Shown: positions 26,153 to 35,252, counted from the first letter of the stretch. The stretch: 64,000 nucleotides of DNA from Rhodococcus qingshengii JCM 15477 (GCF_023221595.1 NZ_CP096563.1:6341103-6405102), one strand, 5' to 3'. The notes: a model not told the origin generated them from the sequence alone. Numbers and translations are program-made.

Positions 26153-28999
26153 CTACAGAACTATGTTCACCATCTTTCCCGGCACAACGATCACCTTGCG
26201 GGGTGCGTTGCCCTCGAGCAGAGCGACGATCTTCTCGTCGGCCAGCGCAATCTCTTCGACAGCCTTGCGATCGGCATCTGCCGGGACGCTGATGCGGCTA
26301 CGAACCTTGCCGTTGACCTGGATCGGGTACTCGACGGTATCCTCGACGAGCCACTTCTCCTCGACTGCCGGGAAGGGTCCGTGCGCAAGGGATTCCGTGT
26401 GACCCAGACGCGACCACAGCTCTTCCGCGAGGTGCGGCGCCAGGGGAGCGAGCATCAGCACCAGCGGCTCGACAGCAGCACGCGGCGCACCGCCCGGGAA
26501 CGCCTTGGTGAGGTGGTTGTTGTACTCGATCAGCTTCGCGGCGGCCGTGTTGTCGCGCAGCGCCGTGTAATCCTCGATGACACCGGAAATCGCCTTGTTG
26601 AGCGCACGCAAAGTCTCTTCACCAGGAGCTTCGTCGGTGACACGGGGCTTGCCGGTCTCCTCGTCGATGACGACGCGCCACACTCGCTGCAGGAATCGCG
26701 CAGCACCGACGACGTCCTTGGTAGCCCACGGACGCGAGGTGTCCAGCGGACCCATCGACATCTCGTACACACGCAGAGTGTCTGCACCGAACTCGGCGCA
26801 GATCTCGTCCGGCGCAACGGCATTCTTCAGGCTCTTGCCCATCTTGCCGTACTCGCGGTTGACCTCGGCGCCTTCGTAGAAGAACTTGCCGTCACGCTCG
26901 ACGACCTCTTCCGCCGGCACGTAGACGCCGCGGGCATCGGTGTACGCGAATGCCTGGATGTAGCCCTGGTTGTACAGGCGGCGGTACGGCTCGCTCGAGG
27001 ACACGTAGCCCAGGTCGAACAGAACCTTGTGCCAGAAGCGCGAGTACAGCAGGTGCAGCACTGCGTGCTCGACGCCGCCGACGTACAGGTCGACTCCACC
27101 GGGATCGTTGGGGCCGTGCAGTTCCGGACGCGGGCCCGTCCAGTACGCCTCGTTCTGCGGGTCGCAGAAGGCGTCCTGGTTGGTGGGGTCGATGTAGCGC
27201 AGCTGGTACCACGAGCTACCTGCCCACTGCGGCATGACGTTGGTGTCGCGGTGGTAGGTCTGCAGACCGTCACCGAGATCGAGCTCGACGTTGACCCAAT
27301 CGGTCGCCTTGTTCAGCGGGGGAGAGGGCTCGGAGTTGGCGTCGTCCGGATCGAAGGACACGGGTGCGTAGTCCTCGACCTCCGGAAGCACCACGGGCAG
27401 AGCCGAATCCGGCAGAGCGTGTGCGTTGCCGTCCGCGTCGTAGACGATCGGGAAGGGCTCGCCCCAGTAACGCTGACGCGCGAAAAGCCAGTCGCGCAGC
27501 TTGTACTGGATGGTGCCCTTGCCCTGGCCGCTCTCCTCGAGGCGACTGATGACGGTCGCCTTGGCCTCGGCAACGTCCAGCCCGTCGAGGTAGTCGGAGT
27601 TCACCAGCGGGCCGTCACCGGAGTACGCAGCCTCCGAAACATTGCCACCGGCAATAACTTCGAGAATATCCAGACCGAACGCGTTCGCGAACTCCCAGTC
27701 ACGGTGATCGTGTCCCGGAACTGCCATGATCGCACCGGTGCCGTAACCCGTCAGAACGTAGTCGGCGATGAAGATCGGAACCTTGTGTCCATTGACCGGA
27801 TTGACGGCGTAGGAACCAAGGAAGACGCCCGTCTTCTCCTTGTTTTCCTGGCGCTCCAGGTCGGTCTTGGCGGCAATCGACTTACGGTATGCAGCAACAG
27901 CTTCCGCCGGAGTCGTGGCACCGCCAGTCCAGCGCGCGTCGACACCTTCGGGCCACTCGTCCGCGACGAGCTTGTCCACCAAGTCGTGCTCAGGAGCCAG
28001 CGTCACGTAGGTGGCGCCGAACAGCGTGTCCGGACGGGTAGTGAACACATCGACGCCGTACTCGCCTGCAGCAAAGGTAACTTCGGCACCGTACGAGCGT
28101 CCGATCCAGTTGCGCTGCATGGCCTTGACCTTGTCCGGCCAATCCAGGTACTCGAGGTCGTCGACCAGGCGATCGGAGTACGCGGTGATGCGCATCATCC
28201 ACTGCTGGAGATGCTTACGGAAGACTGGGAAGTTTCCGCGGTCACTACGACCGTCGGCGGTGACTTCCTCGTTGGCCAGGACGGTACCCAAACCGGGGCA
28301 CCAGTTGACCATCGAATCCGACTGGTAGACAAGGCGGTACGAGTCCAGAACCTTGGCCTTCGCGGCCACGTCCAACGAAGCCCACTCGCGTCCGTCTTCC
28401 AGAGCGCGCTCACCGGAATCGAACTCGGCTTCCAACTCGGAGATACGACGCGCCTTGCCGGCTTCCTTGTCGTACCAGGCGCCGTGGATCTGCAGGAAGA
28501 TCCACTGCGTCCAGTGGTAGAAGTCGACGTCCGTCGTCGCGAGGCTACGACGCTCGTCGTGCCCCAGACCCAGGCGTCGCAGCTGGCGCTTCATGTTGGC
28601 GATGTTGGACTCGGTGGTCGTCCGCGGGTGGGTACCCGTCTGCACGGCGTACTGCTCGGCCGGGAGACCGAACGCGTCGTAGCCGAGGGTGTGCAGGACA
28701 TTGCGCCCCTGCATGCGATGGAAGCGCGCGAAGACGTCCGTAGCGATGTATCCGAGCGGGTGACCGACGTGCAGACCCGAACCCGAGGGGTACGGGAACA
28801 TGTCCTGCACGAAGAGCTTGTCGGCGGGAACACCGTCGGGCGAGGAGAGCGGACCGACCGGATTGGGCGCGTTGAACGTGCCTTCCTCACTCCAGCGGTC
28901 CTGCCAGTGCTGCTCGATCTGGCCGGCGAGCTCCGCGGTGTAGCGGTGCTGCGGAGTTGCGTCGGCTGGTGAATCGGGGGACTGCGGAGACTCGGTCAC
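26153..28999 (-). CDS. leuS: Leucyl-tRNA synthetase
   Basis: 948 aa, full length. Class I aminoacyl-tRNA synthetase charging tRNA-Leu in the cytoplasm. The HIGH-type motif is in [16 protein letters not shown] near residue 72, the CP1 editing domain lies around 280-500 ([18 protein letters not shown]), and the KMSKS loop is GKMGKSLKN near 730. The C-terminal anticodon-binding and appended domains are complete ([12 protein letters not shown]). Start is GTG 28999, divergent from the SdpI-like gene. A large open frame on the opposite strand is a codon-bias shadow. Confidence 0.97.
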   Translation of the reverse strand: MTESPQSPDSPADATPQHRYTAELAGQIEQHWQDRWSEEGTFNAPNPVGPLSSPDGVPADKLFVQDMFPYPSGSGLHVGHPLGYIATDVFARFHRMQGRNVLHTLGYDAFGLPAEQYAVQTGTHPRTTTESNIANMKRQLRRLGLGHDERRSLATTDVDFYHWTQWIFLQIHGAWYDKEAGKARRISELEAEFDSGERALEDGREWASLDVAAKAKVLDSYRLVYQSDSMVNWCPGLGTVLANEEVTADGRSDRGNFPVFRKHLQQWMMRITAYSDRLVDDLEYLDWPDKVKAMQRNWIGRSYGAEVTFAAGEYGVDVFTTRPDTLFGATYVTLAPEHDLVDKLVADEWPEGVDARWTGGATTPAEAVAAYRKSIAAKTDLERQENKEKTGVFLGSYAVNPVNGHKVPIFIADYVLTGYGTGAIMAVPGHDHRDWEFANAFGLDILEVIAGGNVSEAAYSGDGPLVNSDYLDGLDVAEAKATVISRLEESGQGKGTIQYKLRDWLFARQRYWGEPFPIVYDADGNAHALPDSALPVVLPEVEDYAPVSFDPDDANSEPSPPLNKATDWVNVELDLGDGLQTYHRDTNVMPQWAGSSWYQLRYIDPTNQDAFCDPQNEAYWTGPRPELHGPNDPGGVDLYVGGVEHAVLHLLYSRFWHKVLFDLGYVSSSEPYRRLYNQGYIQAFAYTDARGVYVPAEEVVERDGKFFYEGAEVNREYGKMGKSLKNAVAPDEICAEFGADTLRVYEMSMGPLDTSRPWATKDVVGAARFLQRVWRVVIDEETGKPRVTDEAPGEETLRALNKAISGVIEDYTALRDNTAAAKLIEYNNHLTKAFPGGAPRAAVEPLVLMLAPLAPHLAEELWSRLGHTESLAHGPFPAVEEKWLVEDTVEYPIQVNGKVRSRISVPADADRKAVEEIALADEKIVALLEGNAPRKVIVVPGKMVNIVL

Positions 29000-29088
29000 T
29001 ATGGTCGCTATCTACTTGGCTGACGGAAATACCGATAACCAGGGTAGAGCCTGCACGACCCGGGCATACCATCAACTCCACTCGCGCC

Positions 29089-29094
29089 TATCCT
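29089..29094 (+). promoter_or_regulatory. Candidate -10 box (TATCCT) for a leaderless SdpI-like transcript
   Basis: TATCCT fits TANNNT and ends 6 nt before GTG 29101. There is no ribosome-binding site upstream, so the mRNA probably starts at the GTG. Confidence 0.4.
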
Positions 29095-29100
29095 GTATGG

Positions 29101-29595
29101 GTGATCGTTGTCGCTGTGGTGCTATTCGTGCTCGCTGTCGCCGTAGGTGGAGTTGCCGTCGCCGGACTGATCGGCAAACTCCCGCGCAACCGCTGGGCCG
29201 GTGTCCGCACCGAGGATTCCCTGCGGAGCGAGGAGTCGTTCGCCCTCGCCAACAAGGTGGCCGGTCCGACCATGCTCGCGGCCGCTGGAATGTTGGTCAT
29301 CGGCGGAGTCGCAGCACTGACCATCGGCGGAGTCTTCGGCATTGCCGTCGCGATCATCGCCGTCGTCGTCGCCGTCCTCACTGCCGGTTTCGGTGGAGGC
29401 ATCGGCACCCGCGCAGCCGCCGCGCTCCCGCAGCAGAGCGGATGCGGTAACGACTGCAACTGCGGCGGGCACTCCGAGCCTGCCGCCGACGAGCCGGTGG
29501 CGGAGACCCCCGAGGCCAAGGCGAACGCTGCCGCTTGCGGCACCGCTTCCTGCGGTGCCTGCGCGCTCAAGGATGCTTGCCAGCCGGCTCATTGA
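29101..29595 (+). CDS. SdpI-family membrane protein with Cys-rich C-terminal tail
   Basis: 164 aa from GTG 29101. Three TM segments (about 2-22, 56-75, 77-98). Between the first two lies the SdpI hallmark KLPRNRWAGVRTEDSLRSEESFALANK. SdpI of Bacillus is the immunity/sensor protein for the SdpC toxin, but most relatives have no toxin partner and none is seen here. The C-terminal ~55 residues are unusual: SGCGNDCNCGGH, an acidic spacer, then CGTASCGACALKDAC, seven Cys in all, suggesting metal binding or modification. It is immediately upstream of the DUF1648-type membrane protein, as SdpI relatives often are. Confidence 0.8.
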   Translation: MIVVAVVLFVLAVAVGGVAVAGLIGKLPRNRWAGVRTEDSLRSEESFALANKVAGPTMLAAAGMLVIGGVAALTIGGVFGIAVAIIAVVVAVLTAGFGGGIGTRAAAALPQQSGCGNDCNCGGHSEPAADEPVAETPEAKANAAACGTASCGACALKDACQPAH

Positions 29596-29607
29596 TTCAC
29601 GTGAAAC
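29594..29607. promoter_or_regulatory. Degenerate parS-like site
   Basis: GATTCACGTGAAAC matches the parS consensus GTTTCACGTGAAAC at 13 of 14 positions. It overlaps the stop of the SdpI-like gene and the start of the next gene, about 28 kb from the main parS cluster. ParB binding is untested; the mismatch is in the outer part of one arm. Confidence 0.35.
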
Positions 29608-30560
29608 ATCGCGTGGTCGACCCGGCCGGGGTCGTATTCGGGCTAGTCGTTCCGCTGTTGTGTGCGGTCTTCGGCTTCGTCCTGACAGAAATGTGGGAGC
29701 CTCGCCTCCCGGAGCAGATCGCGACTCACTGGACCACCACCTCGCCGGACGGCTTCTCCACCCCGTCGGCCAACGCATGGACCATTGCACTTTTGACACT
29801 GCTCTTCGGTGGCGGTCTCAGCGCGATTGCTGCTCTTGCTCCCGCGATGTTGATGATGCGTCGCTTCATGTTGGTTGTCGGGCTGAGCATGGTCGGGCTC
29901 GTCACGACAGTGAACTTCGCTTTGCTCTACACCCAACTCGATGTCGCCGATCCGTCCACGACGTCACTCCCGCTGTGGTCTCTCGGTGTCGGCTTTGCAG
30001 TCGGCGGGGTGCTGGGGTGGATCGGCGCCTCCTTCCTGCGCGACTACCGCGTCCGCACTCTTGCCACGATCGAACCCTCGGCCGGGTTGCCGCGAAGCAG
30101 CTGCCCTCTACCTATCTCCGACGACGTCGGATTCAGCACCAAAGGCTCGGTGATCCTCACTGCGATCACTCTGGCGCCCGGAGTCATCATGGCGTTGGCG
30201 ATGCGGTCACTCTGGCCGTTGTTCATCTTCGGGGCACTCGGACTGCTCGTCGTCAGCTTGGTTCGCTTCCGGGTGATCGTCGACGAACGGGAGATCCGGG
30301 TGATCAACATGGGGATGGCTGCGATGACCTACGGCATCGAGGAAGTTGTCGGAGCCGACGTCGCGGAGATCAAACCGTTCGCGGACTTCGGCGGCTGGGG
30401 ACTCAAGACCAAGGGTCGTCGTAACTACGGCGTCGTCACCCGCACCGGGCCAGCGGTGGTCATCACGTTCGCTTGTGGCGACCGACTCACGATCACGACA
30501 CCCGGGGCCGAAGACATCGCCGGGTCACTCAATCGATTGGCCGACGCCCGGACTCGGTAA
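29601..30560 (+). CDS. DUF1648-type membrane protein
   Basis: 319 aa from GTG 29601; TTG 29592 is the alternative, and both lack a clear ribosome site. About six TM segments in three pairs (13-33, 59-80, 86-107, 123-143, and 194-228). The motif RLPEQIATHWTTTSPDGF after TM1 is the DUF1648 signature found in membrane proteins associated with SdpI. The C-terminal ~90 residues (from VRFRVIVDEREIRVINMG) form a soluble PH-like domain. It begins only 5 bp after the SdpI-like gene. Function unknown. Its end overlaps the convergent GntR gene by 32 bp. Confidence 0.75.
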   Translation: MKHRVVDPAGVVFGLVVPLLCAVFGFVLTEMWEPRLPEQIATHWTTTSPDGFSTPSANAWTIALLTLLFGGGLSAIAALAPAMLMMRRFMLVVGLSMVGLVTTVNFALLYTQLDVADPSTTSLPLWSLGVGFAVGGVLGWIGASFLRDYRVRTLATIEPSAGLPRSSCPLPISDDVGFSTKGSVILTAITLAPGVIMALAMRSLWPLFIFGALGLLVVSLVRFRVIVDEREIRVINMGMAAMTYGIEEVVGADVAEIKPFADFGGWGLKTKGRRNYGVVTRTGPAVVITFACGDRLTITTPGAEDIAGSLNRLADARTR

Positions 30561-31224
30561 CCGCCGAGCCTGAACCGATCGCTTCCTGAGTCTTCTCGAG
30601 ATACCCACACGCCGCAGCCCTGGCTTTGGTGACATCGCGTTCGGCGATGGCTTCGGCAACTCCCTGATGATGCGAAGACGTCAGCGACGGCGGATGCACC
30701 CCTTCGGTCACCTCGTACGTGGCGCGGACGGTTTCGAGGATTCCGGCAAACAGATCTTTCAGCACGGGATTGTGGGCGGCATCGACGACGGCAATGTGAA
30801 ACGCGAGATCGACGTCGACGAAGTTCTCGGCCGGGACGTCACGCTTGGTGGCCAGCTCACGAAGTATCCGGACGTCGTCGTCGCTGCGACGCTCACACGC
30901 CAACCGGACCGCTTCCATCTCGAGCGCACGACGCACTTCGAAGACGTATTTCATCTCGTCGACGGACGCGTGTCTGCCGAGCAGTCCGCCGATGTCGGTC
31001 CGAGCGCGCACGAAGGTCCCTGATCCGCGACGGATCTCCAGGACTCCCGTCGAGGTCAATGTCTTGATCGCTTCGCGCACGGTGTTCCGGCCGACGCCGA
31101 GAACACTCATCAGCTCCGGCTCGGTCGGAACACGATTGCCCACTGTCCAGACGCCGTCGGAGATCTGCGCGCGCATCCAGTCGAGGGATTGCTCGTACGC
31201 GGACTCTTTGCGAACAACGGTCAT
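30529..31224 (-). CDS. GntR-family transcriptional regulator (FadR subfamily)
   Basis: 231 aa. Winged helix near residues 9-70 (ISDGVWTVGNRVPTEPELMSVLGVGRNTVREAIKTLTSTGVLEIRRGSGTFV), then an FCD domain with DVDLAFHIAVVDAAHNPVL and SHHQGVAEAIAERD supplying the metal-site His/Asp residues. It is divergent from the MFS/SBF transporter pair with a ~100-bp intergenic region containing a TACG-N3-CGTA palindrome, so it probably controls these transporters. Confidence 0.88.
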   Translation of the reverse strand: MTVVRKESAYEQSLDWMRAQISDGVWTVGNRVPTEPELMSVLGVGRNTVREAIKTLTSTGVLEIRRGSGTFVRARTDIGGLLGRHASVDEMKYVFEVRRALEMEAVRLACERRSDDDVRILRELATKRDVPAENFVDVDLAFHIAVVDAAHNPVLKDLFAGILETVRATYEVTEGVHPPSLTSSHHQGVAEAIAERDVTKARAAACGYLEKTQEAIGSGSAVTESGRRPID

Positions 31225-31266
31225 CAGCTCATCCTCACAGCATTAGCGGCGATCATTCCACTCACT

Positions 31267-31277
31267 TACGATACGTA
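31267..31277. promoter_or_regulatory. Palindrome between the GntR gene and the MFS gene
   Basis: TACGATACGTA (TACG-ATA-CGTA) lies 43 bp upstream of the GntR start and about 50-120 bp before the MFS start. It is a plausible GntR operator by position; GntR sites are often short and weakly symmetric, so this is tentative. Confidence 0.3.
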
Positions 31278-31309
31278 GGACGACCCATGTATTTTCGCAC
31301 TCTGTCTTC

Positions 31310-31315
31310 AGGAGG
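31310..31315 (+). promoter_or_regulatory. Strong Shine-Dalgarno with no ATG/GTG/TTG after it
   Basis: AGGAGG is followed at 8 nt by ACG (31324), in frame with the MFS gene. The frame from ACG reads TSATAVATEERTRRTNRHFY, a typical MFS N-terminus. Either ACG acts as start codon or an ATG has mutated; the first standard in-frame start is GTG 31387, which has no ribosome site. Confidence 0.45.
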
Positions 31316-31386
31316 GGCTTCCCACGTCCGCCACAGCTGTCGCCACCGAAGAACGCACACGCCGCACCAATCGACACTTCTACGGC

Positions 31387-32556
31387 GTGGGCTACGTCCT
31401 CACCGTGATCCTCTTGGGCGCGAACATGCCCACCTCCGTCTACGGGCTCTACCGGACCGAGTTCGGATTCACGCCCACCATCCAGACGCTGATCTACGGC
31501 GTCTACGTCGCCGGCCTCGTTCCGGCATTGCTGTTCTTCGGACCGCTGTCCGACGCCCTCGGCCGACGCACCGTGCTCCTTACTGCACTCGCTCTGAGCG
31601 TCGTCGGCACGCTCGTTCTGGCATTTGCCGACGCGACGGTGTGGTTGTTCGTCGGCCGGATTGCCCAGGGAATCGCGGTGGGCGCGGCCAGTGCGGCGGG
31701 CAGCGCCGCATTGGTGGAGCAGGAACCGAAGTTCGATCACCGACGAGCAGCGCTCGTATCGACGGTGACGGGCGCGTTGGGCGGTGCGCTCGGACCACTC
31801 GTGTCCGGTGCAATCGCCCAGTACCTTCCGCAACCGCTGCGGTTGCCGTATCTGATCTTCCTCGTCGCGTTCATCCCGGCACTGATCGTGTTGCTGCTAC
31901 TTCCGCGGATCGGGGACGTCACACGCCCGAAGCGGTTCTTCCAAATGCCACATGTTCCCGCCACTGTTCGCGAGACTTTCTGGCTCAGCTCGCTCGCCGT
32001 CGCGCTGTCGTGGGGCGCGGTCGGGCTCTTCCAGTCGGTGGTCCCGTCGTGGATGACCAGCCTGCTGAACATCGACAACCTTCTACTCGGCGGCGGGGCG
32101 GCCGCACTGGTGATGATCTGCTCGGTGGTCGCGCAACTCGGCGGAAGCCGCATGGACCCGCGCACGTCCGTCACCGCCGGCCTGGGAATCCTCGCTCTGG
32201 GAATGATCGGCCTCCTCGTGGTCGACCTCGTCCCGAGCCTGGCACTGCTTGGCGTCATCACCGTCGTGGTCGGCGCCGGGCACGGTCTGGCGTTTGCCGG
32301 CGGCATGAAGCGCGTCAACGCCGCCGCCCGGACCCACGCCCGCGAGAGCCACGGCGGAGTTCTGGCCGCGTTCTTCACCGTCAGCTACGCGGGACTGGCG
32401 ATCCCGTCGATCATCGCGGGTATCGCCATCACCCTCCAGGGAATGCAGACGGCCATCATCGAGCTGTCGATCATCGGGACGCTGCTGTGCCTGGCGGTGA
32501 TGGGCTTCAACCTTCGTGGGGCTCGAGAGCCCGCTGAAGCTCGCCGTTATCCTTAG
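31387..32556 (+). CDS. MFS transporter (N-terminus possibly extends to ACG 31324)
   Basis: 389 aa from GTG 31387, or 410 aa from ACG 31324. Twelve TM segments. Motif A is GPLSDALGRRTVLL in the loop after TM2 (near residue 55), and motif C-like glycine-rich segments occur in TM5 (GALGGALGPLVSGAIAQYL). It resembles MFS proteins of the arabinose/drug-efflux type, but the substrate is unknown. It is followed 4 bp later by an SBF-type transporter gene and is divergent from a GntR regulator. Confidence 0.85.
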   Translation: MGYVLTVILLGANMPTSVYGLYRTEFGFTPTIQTLIYGVYVAGLVPALLFFGPLSDALGRRTVLLTALALSVVGTLVLAFADATVWLFVGRIAQGIAVGAASAAGSAALVEQEPKFDHRRAALVSTVTGALGGALGPLVSGAIAQYLPQPLRLPYLIFLVAFIPALIVLLLLPRIGDVTRPKRFFQMPHVPATVRETFWLSSLAVALSWGAVGLFQSVVPSWMTSLLNIDNLLLGGGAAALVMICSVVAQLGGSRMDPRTSVTAGLGILALGMIGLLVVDLVPSLALLGVITVVVGAGHGLAFAGGMKRVNAAARTHARESHGGVLAAFFTVSYAGLAIPSIIAGIAITLQGMQTAIIELSIIGTLLCLAVMGFNLRGAREPAEARRYP

Positions 32557-32560
32557 CCAG

Positions 32561-33541
32561 GTGAAGTTTCTCAGTAGGTTCTACATCGACGGGTTCATCC
32601 TCGGCATCATCATCGCCGGCGTGCTCGGAAGTGTGTTCCCGGTATCGGGTACCGCGGAGAGCATTCTGAACTGGGCCACCAAGATCGCCATCGGCTTCTT
32701 GTTCCTGCTCTACGGCGCACGGCTCTCGCCGCAGGAAGCCTGGAAGGGCGTCAAGCACTGGCGACTGCACACCGTCGTCCTCGCCGCGACGTTCGTGCTG
32801 TTCCCACTGATCGGCCTAGCACTGCGATTCCTGTCACCGACGCTGATCAGCGACGAGCTCTACACCGGCATCCTCTACATGTGCCTGGTTCCGTCGACGG
32901 TTCAGTCTTCGATCGCGTTCACCTCGATCGCCAAGGGGAACGTCGCGGGCGCGATCGTCAGTGCGTCGTTCTCCAACCTGATCGGCGTCTTCGTCACACC
33001 GCTGCTGGTGGTTCTGCTGATGAACACCACCGGCCAGGCGACGGTCGACTTCTCGTCGATCCTCGACATCGTCGTACAGTTGCTGATCCCGTTCATCGTC
33101 GGTCAGCTGATCCGCCCGCTGGTGATCGGATGGCTGCAGAAGTACGCCGAACCCACCAAGTACGTCGATCGCGGATCGATCCTCCTCGTTGTCTTCGCCG
33201 CCTTCAGCGAAAGCATGAAAGAGGGGATCTGGAGCACCATCACGATCTGGCAGATCGTGATCCTCACAATCGTGTGCTGCCTGATTCTCGCGCTGGTTCT
33301 CGGCGTGACCACTCTCGCGGGGCGCAAGCTCGGGTTCGATCTTCCCGATCAGATCGTCATCATCTTCTGCGGGTCGAAGAAGTCCTTGGCAACGGGCCTA
33401 CCGATGGCGGCTGTACTGTTCGCGGGCCAGCCCGTCGGCCTGATCGTGTTGCCGCTGATGATCTTCCATCAGATCCAACTGATCGTGTGTGCTGCGATGG
33501 CGCAACGCTTCGCGAATCGGGATCCGGTCAGCGTCAGCTAG
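32561..33541 (+). CDS. Bile acid:sodium symporter (SBF)-like transporter
   Basis: 326 aa from GTG 32561, 4 bp after the MFS stop; an in-frame GTG at 32516 would overlap that gene. About ten TM segments. Family features are YGARLSPQEAWKGVKHWRLH after TM2, LVPSTVQSSIAFTSIAKGN (the substrate-crossover helix) and IIFCGSKKSLATGLPMAAVLF. It belongs to the YfeH/SBF-like group, whose members move organic anions with Na+ or H+. Pairing with an MFS protein under a GntR regulator suggests a carboxylate or steroid-acid transport function, which is a guess. Confidence 0.83.
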   Translation: MKFLSRFYIDGFILGIIIAGVLGSVFPVSGTAESILNWATKIAIGFLFLLYGARLSPQEAWKGVKHWRLHTVVLAATFVLFPLIGLALRFLSPTLISDELYTGILYMCLVPSTVQSSIAFTSIAKGNVAGAIVSASFSNLIGVFVTPLLVVLLMNTTGQATVDFSSILDIVVQLLIPFIVGQLIRPLVIGWLQKYAEPTKYVDRGSILLVVFAAFSESMKEGIWSTITIWQIVILTIVCCLILALVLGVTTLAGRKLGFDLPDQIVIIFCGSKKSLATGLPMAAVLFAGQPVGLIVLPLMIFHQIQLIVCAAMAQRFANRDPVSVS

Positions 33542-33752
33542 CGAGCAACTCGCCTCGGGTCGCGTCGACGCAGCCGCAACCGCCCTGCAGTTCAGCACAA
33601 TCGATGGACAGCGCATGGCGGACCGATGCCAGGTCGAGGCAGTTCGCGCCGGTGCATTCGAGTGATCCGTCGGCATGCCGTAGCAAAGAATCGTGGCAGT
33701 GATCGACATCCGAAACACAATCCGCGCACTGGATCTGACGCTCAGCGATCAT
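33534..33752 (-). CDS. Small Cys-rich protein
   Basis: 72 aa from ATG 33752, chosen because GAGAGGTGG precedes it at good spacing; the longer open frame has no ribosome site. Eight Cys and several His residues: CADCVSDVDHCHDSLLRH, CTGANCLDL, then CAELQGGCGC. The spacing suggests a zinc-binding fold or disulfide-rich cytoplasmic protein; no signal peptide or TM. It lies 55 bp after yqgE on the same strand and overlaps the convergent SBF gene by 8 bp. I recognise it as a type common in Corynebacteriales but know no function. Confidence 0.65.
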   Translation of the reverse strand: MIAERQIQCADCVSDVDHCHDSLLRHADGSLECTGANCLDLASVRHALSIDCAELQGGCGCVDATRGELLAS

Positions 33753-33807
33753 TGCTGCCACCTCTCTCGAAAACGATGACACAGGAATATCATCGACCTC
33801 CGACAAG

Positions 33808-34413
33808 TCAGTTTCGTTCCACCTCGATGGGGTGGCTGGCCAGCATCGCCACGGGTAGCGGCTGGCGTCGTAGCACCCGTGCCCAGACATCGACTCGGGG
33901 CGGCGTCAGCACATCCGACGGCAGCGAGCTGATCACCATCCAGTCTTCACGCTCGAGCTCCGAATCCAGCTGGCCCAGAGTCCAACCCGAGTACCCGGCA
34001 AAAATGCGGATCCCTTCGACCAAAGGAGCAATGACCTCCGGGTCCGAGTCCAGATCCACCATGACTACCTTGCCGTCCACCCGCCGCAGGCCGGCGACGC
34101 CGTCGATCCGCGCACCGTTGCGAGCGATGCCCAGGCAAAGCGCCGAGTCACGCTTGACTGGTCCACCGATGTACAGGGCCGAAGGATGCGCGGTCAGCGG
34201 TGACCACTGCGGCAACACGTTCTGCACGGCCGTCTCACTCGGCCGATTGACGACGACGCCCAGGCTCCCGGCGTCGTTGTGCTCGATCATGTAGATGACG
34301 GTGCGGCGAAATGCGGGTTCCGTGAGATCGGTCGACGACACCAACAAACTGCCCGGACGAACCTCCGGTTCTATCCAGGCCATTCGATCCTCGGGTTCTT
34401 CTGCGTGCGCCAC
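33808..34413 (-). CDS. YqgE/AlgH family protein
   Basis: 201 aa, full length for UPF0301. Conserved features are the start VRPGSLLVSSTDLTEPAFRRTVIYMIEH, GSLGVVVNRPSE, YIGGPVKRDSALCL and the C-terminal RIFAGYSGWTLGQLDSELEREDWM. Widely conserved cytoplasmic protein. AlgH was linked to alginate regulation in Pseudomonas, but the general function is not established. It has a short N-terminal extension relative to the E. coli form. Confidence 0.92.
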   Translation of the reverse strand: MAHAEEPEDRMAWIEPEVRPGSLLVSSTDLTEPAFRRTVIYMIEHNDAGSLGVVVNRPSETAVQNVLPQWSPLTAHPSALYIGGPVKRDSALCLGIARNGARIDGVAGLRRVDGKVVMVDLDSDPEVIAPLVEGIRIFAGYSGWTLGQLDSELEREDWMVISSLPSDVLTPPRVDVWARVLRRQPLPVAMLASHPIEVERN

Positions 34414-34466
34414 AAGGACATCATCTCACCGACAACTGCGTGCGGAGGAACGAGACACAAGCGTGT

Positions 34467-35162
34467 TCAGGTCAGACCCGCCACATCGGCAAGTAGTGCC
34501 AAATGCCGCTCGAAAATCTCGCTCGCGTCGGTGAACGTATCGCTTCCGTACTGCCCGAACACCTCGAAGTTCACCGAACCGAACAGCGATACCCAGACGA
34601 GAGTTGCGCGCACCGCGGCATCCGGCGGCAGGTCGGTACCCAGTTCATTCCGCACTCCCTCGAGGTCCGCTGCCAACGTGTCACTCAGGCCCGGACCCTC
34701 TCGCACCGTCAGTGAACCCGCGCGATGGGCGGCGTCGATGATCCCGATCAGCCGGGTCACGACGAGGGTGCCGGGGCCGGTGGTCTGCTCGCCCGGAGCG
34801 TCGTAGCCGGGGACGGGGCTGCCGAACAACAGACCGTAGCGGGCCGGCTCCCGGATCGCCCAGCTCCGAACGGCGCGCCCGAGAGCAATGAACTGTCCGC
34901 GAAAATCTTCTGCTGCAACCGCATTCACGGCGGCGTCCACTTCCGCGCCCAGTTCCGTGTACCCGTCGACCACCAGCAAGGTCAGCAGTTCGTCCCGACT
35001 GGCGACATAGCGGTATACCGCTGAGGACACGACTCCCAGGTCACGCGCGACGGCACGCAGGGACAAAGCGGCAGCGCCGACGGCAGCAAGATGCTCGCGT
35101 CCGATACGGGTGATGTCCTGCAGCGTCTGTTCGCGCGCCCGCTCACGGGGAGTTCCAACCAT
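34467..35162 (-). CDS. TetR-family regulator controlling the divergent reductase
   Basis: 231 aa from ATG 35162 (MVGTPRERAREQ), the usual TetR N-terminus; the frame is open 13 codons upstream. The helix-turn-helix is ALSLRAVARDLGVVSSAVYRYVASRDELLTLLV at about 30-62. The C-terminal domain contains WAIREPARYGLLFGSPVPGY, typical of the TetR_C_13-like group. Two near-identical palindromes sit in the 134-bp gap to the divergent reductase gene, so it very probably represses both that gene and itself. Confidence 0.9.
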   Translation of the reverse strand: MVGTPRERAREQTLQDITRIGREHLAAVGAAALSLRAVARDLGVVSSAVYRYVASRDELLTLLVVDGYTELGAEVDAAVNAVAAEDFRGQFIALGRAVRSWAIREPARYGLLFGSPVPGYDAPGEQTTGPGTLVVTRLIGIIDAAHRAGSLTVREGPGLSDTLAADLEGVRNELGTDLPPDAAVRATLVWVSLFGSVNFEVFGQYGSDTFTDASEIFERHLALLADVAGLT

Positions 35163-35204
35163 GAGTCCATCTTGCCCCATTCCCGAGAGCAGCATCAACA
35201 AAAG

Positions 35205-35217
35205 AGAGCACTGCTCT
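35205..35217. promoter_or_regulatory. TetR operator 1
   Basis: AGAGCA-C-TGCTCT, a 13-bp palindrome overlapping the 5' side of the -35 box of the reductase promoter. It shares its half-site with the second palindrome 36 bp away. Confidence 0.72.
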
Positions 35218-35245
35218 TGACAGCGCTCGGGTGCAGGTGCATTCT
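35217..35245 (+). promoter_or_regulatory. Promoter of the NAD-dependent reductase gene
   Basis: TTGACA (35217-35222), a 17-bp spacer and CATTCT (35240-35245). The -35 is a perfect match to the housekeeping consensus. It is flanked by the two TetR palindromes, one touching the -35 and one just downstream of the -10. Confidence 0.6.
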
Positions 35246-35252
35246 TGAAAAC

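Noticed and set aside
26033..28972. 979-codon open frame on the plus strand opposite leuS
   Set aside because: It is antisense to a complete leucyl-tRNA synthetase, has no recognisable domain, and has the Arg/Val/Asp-rich composition expected from reading GC-rich codons backwards.
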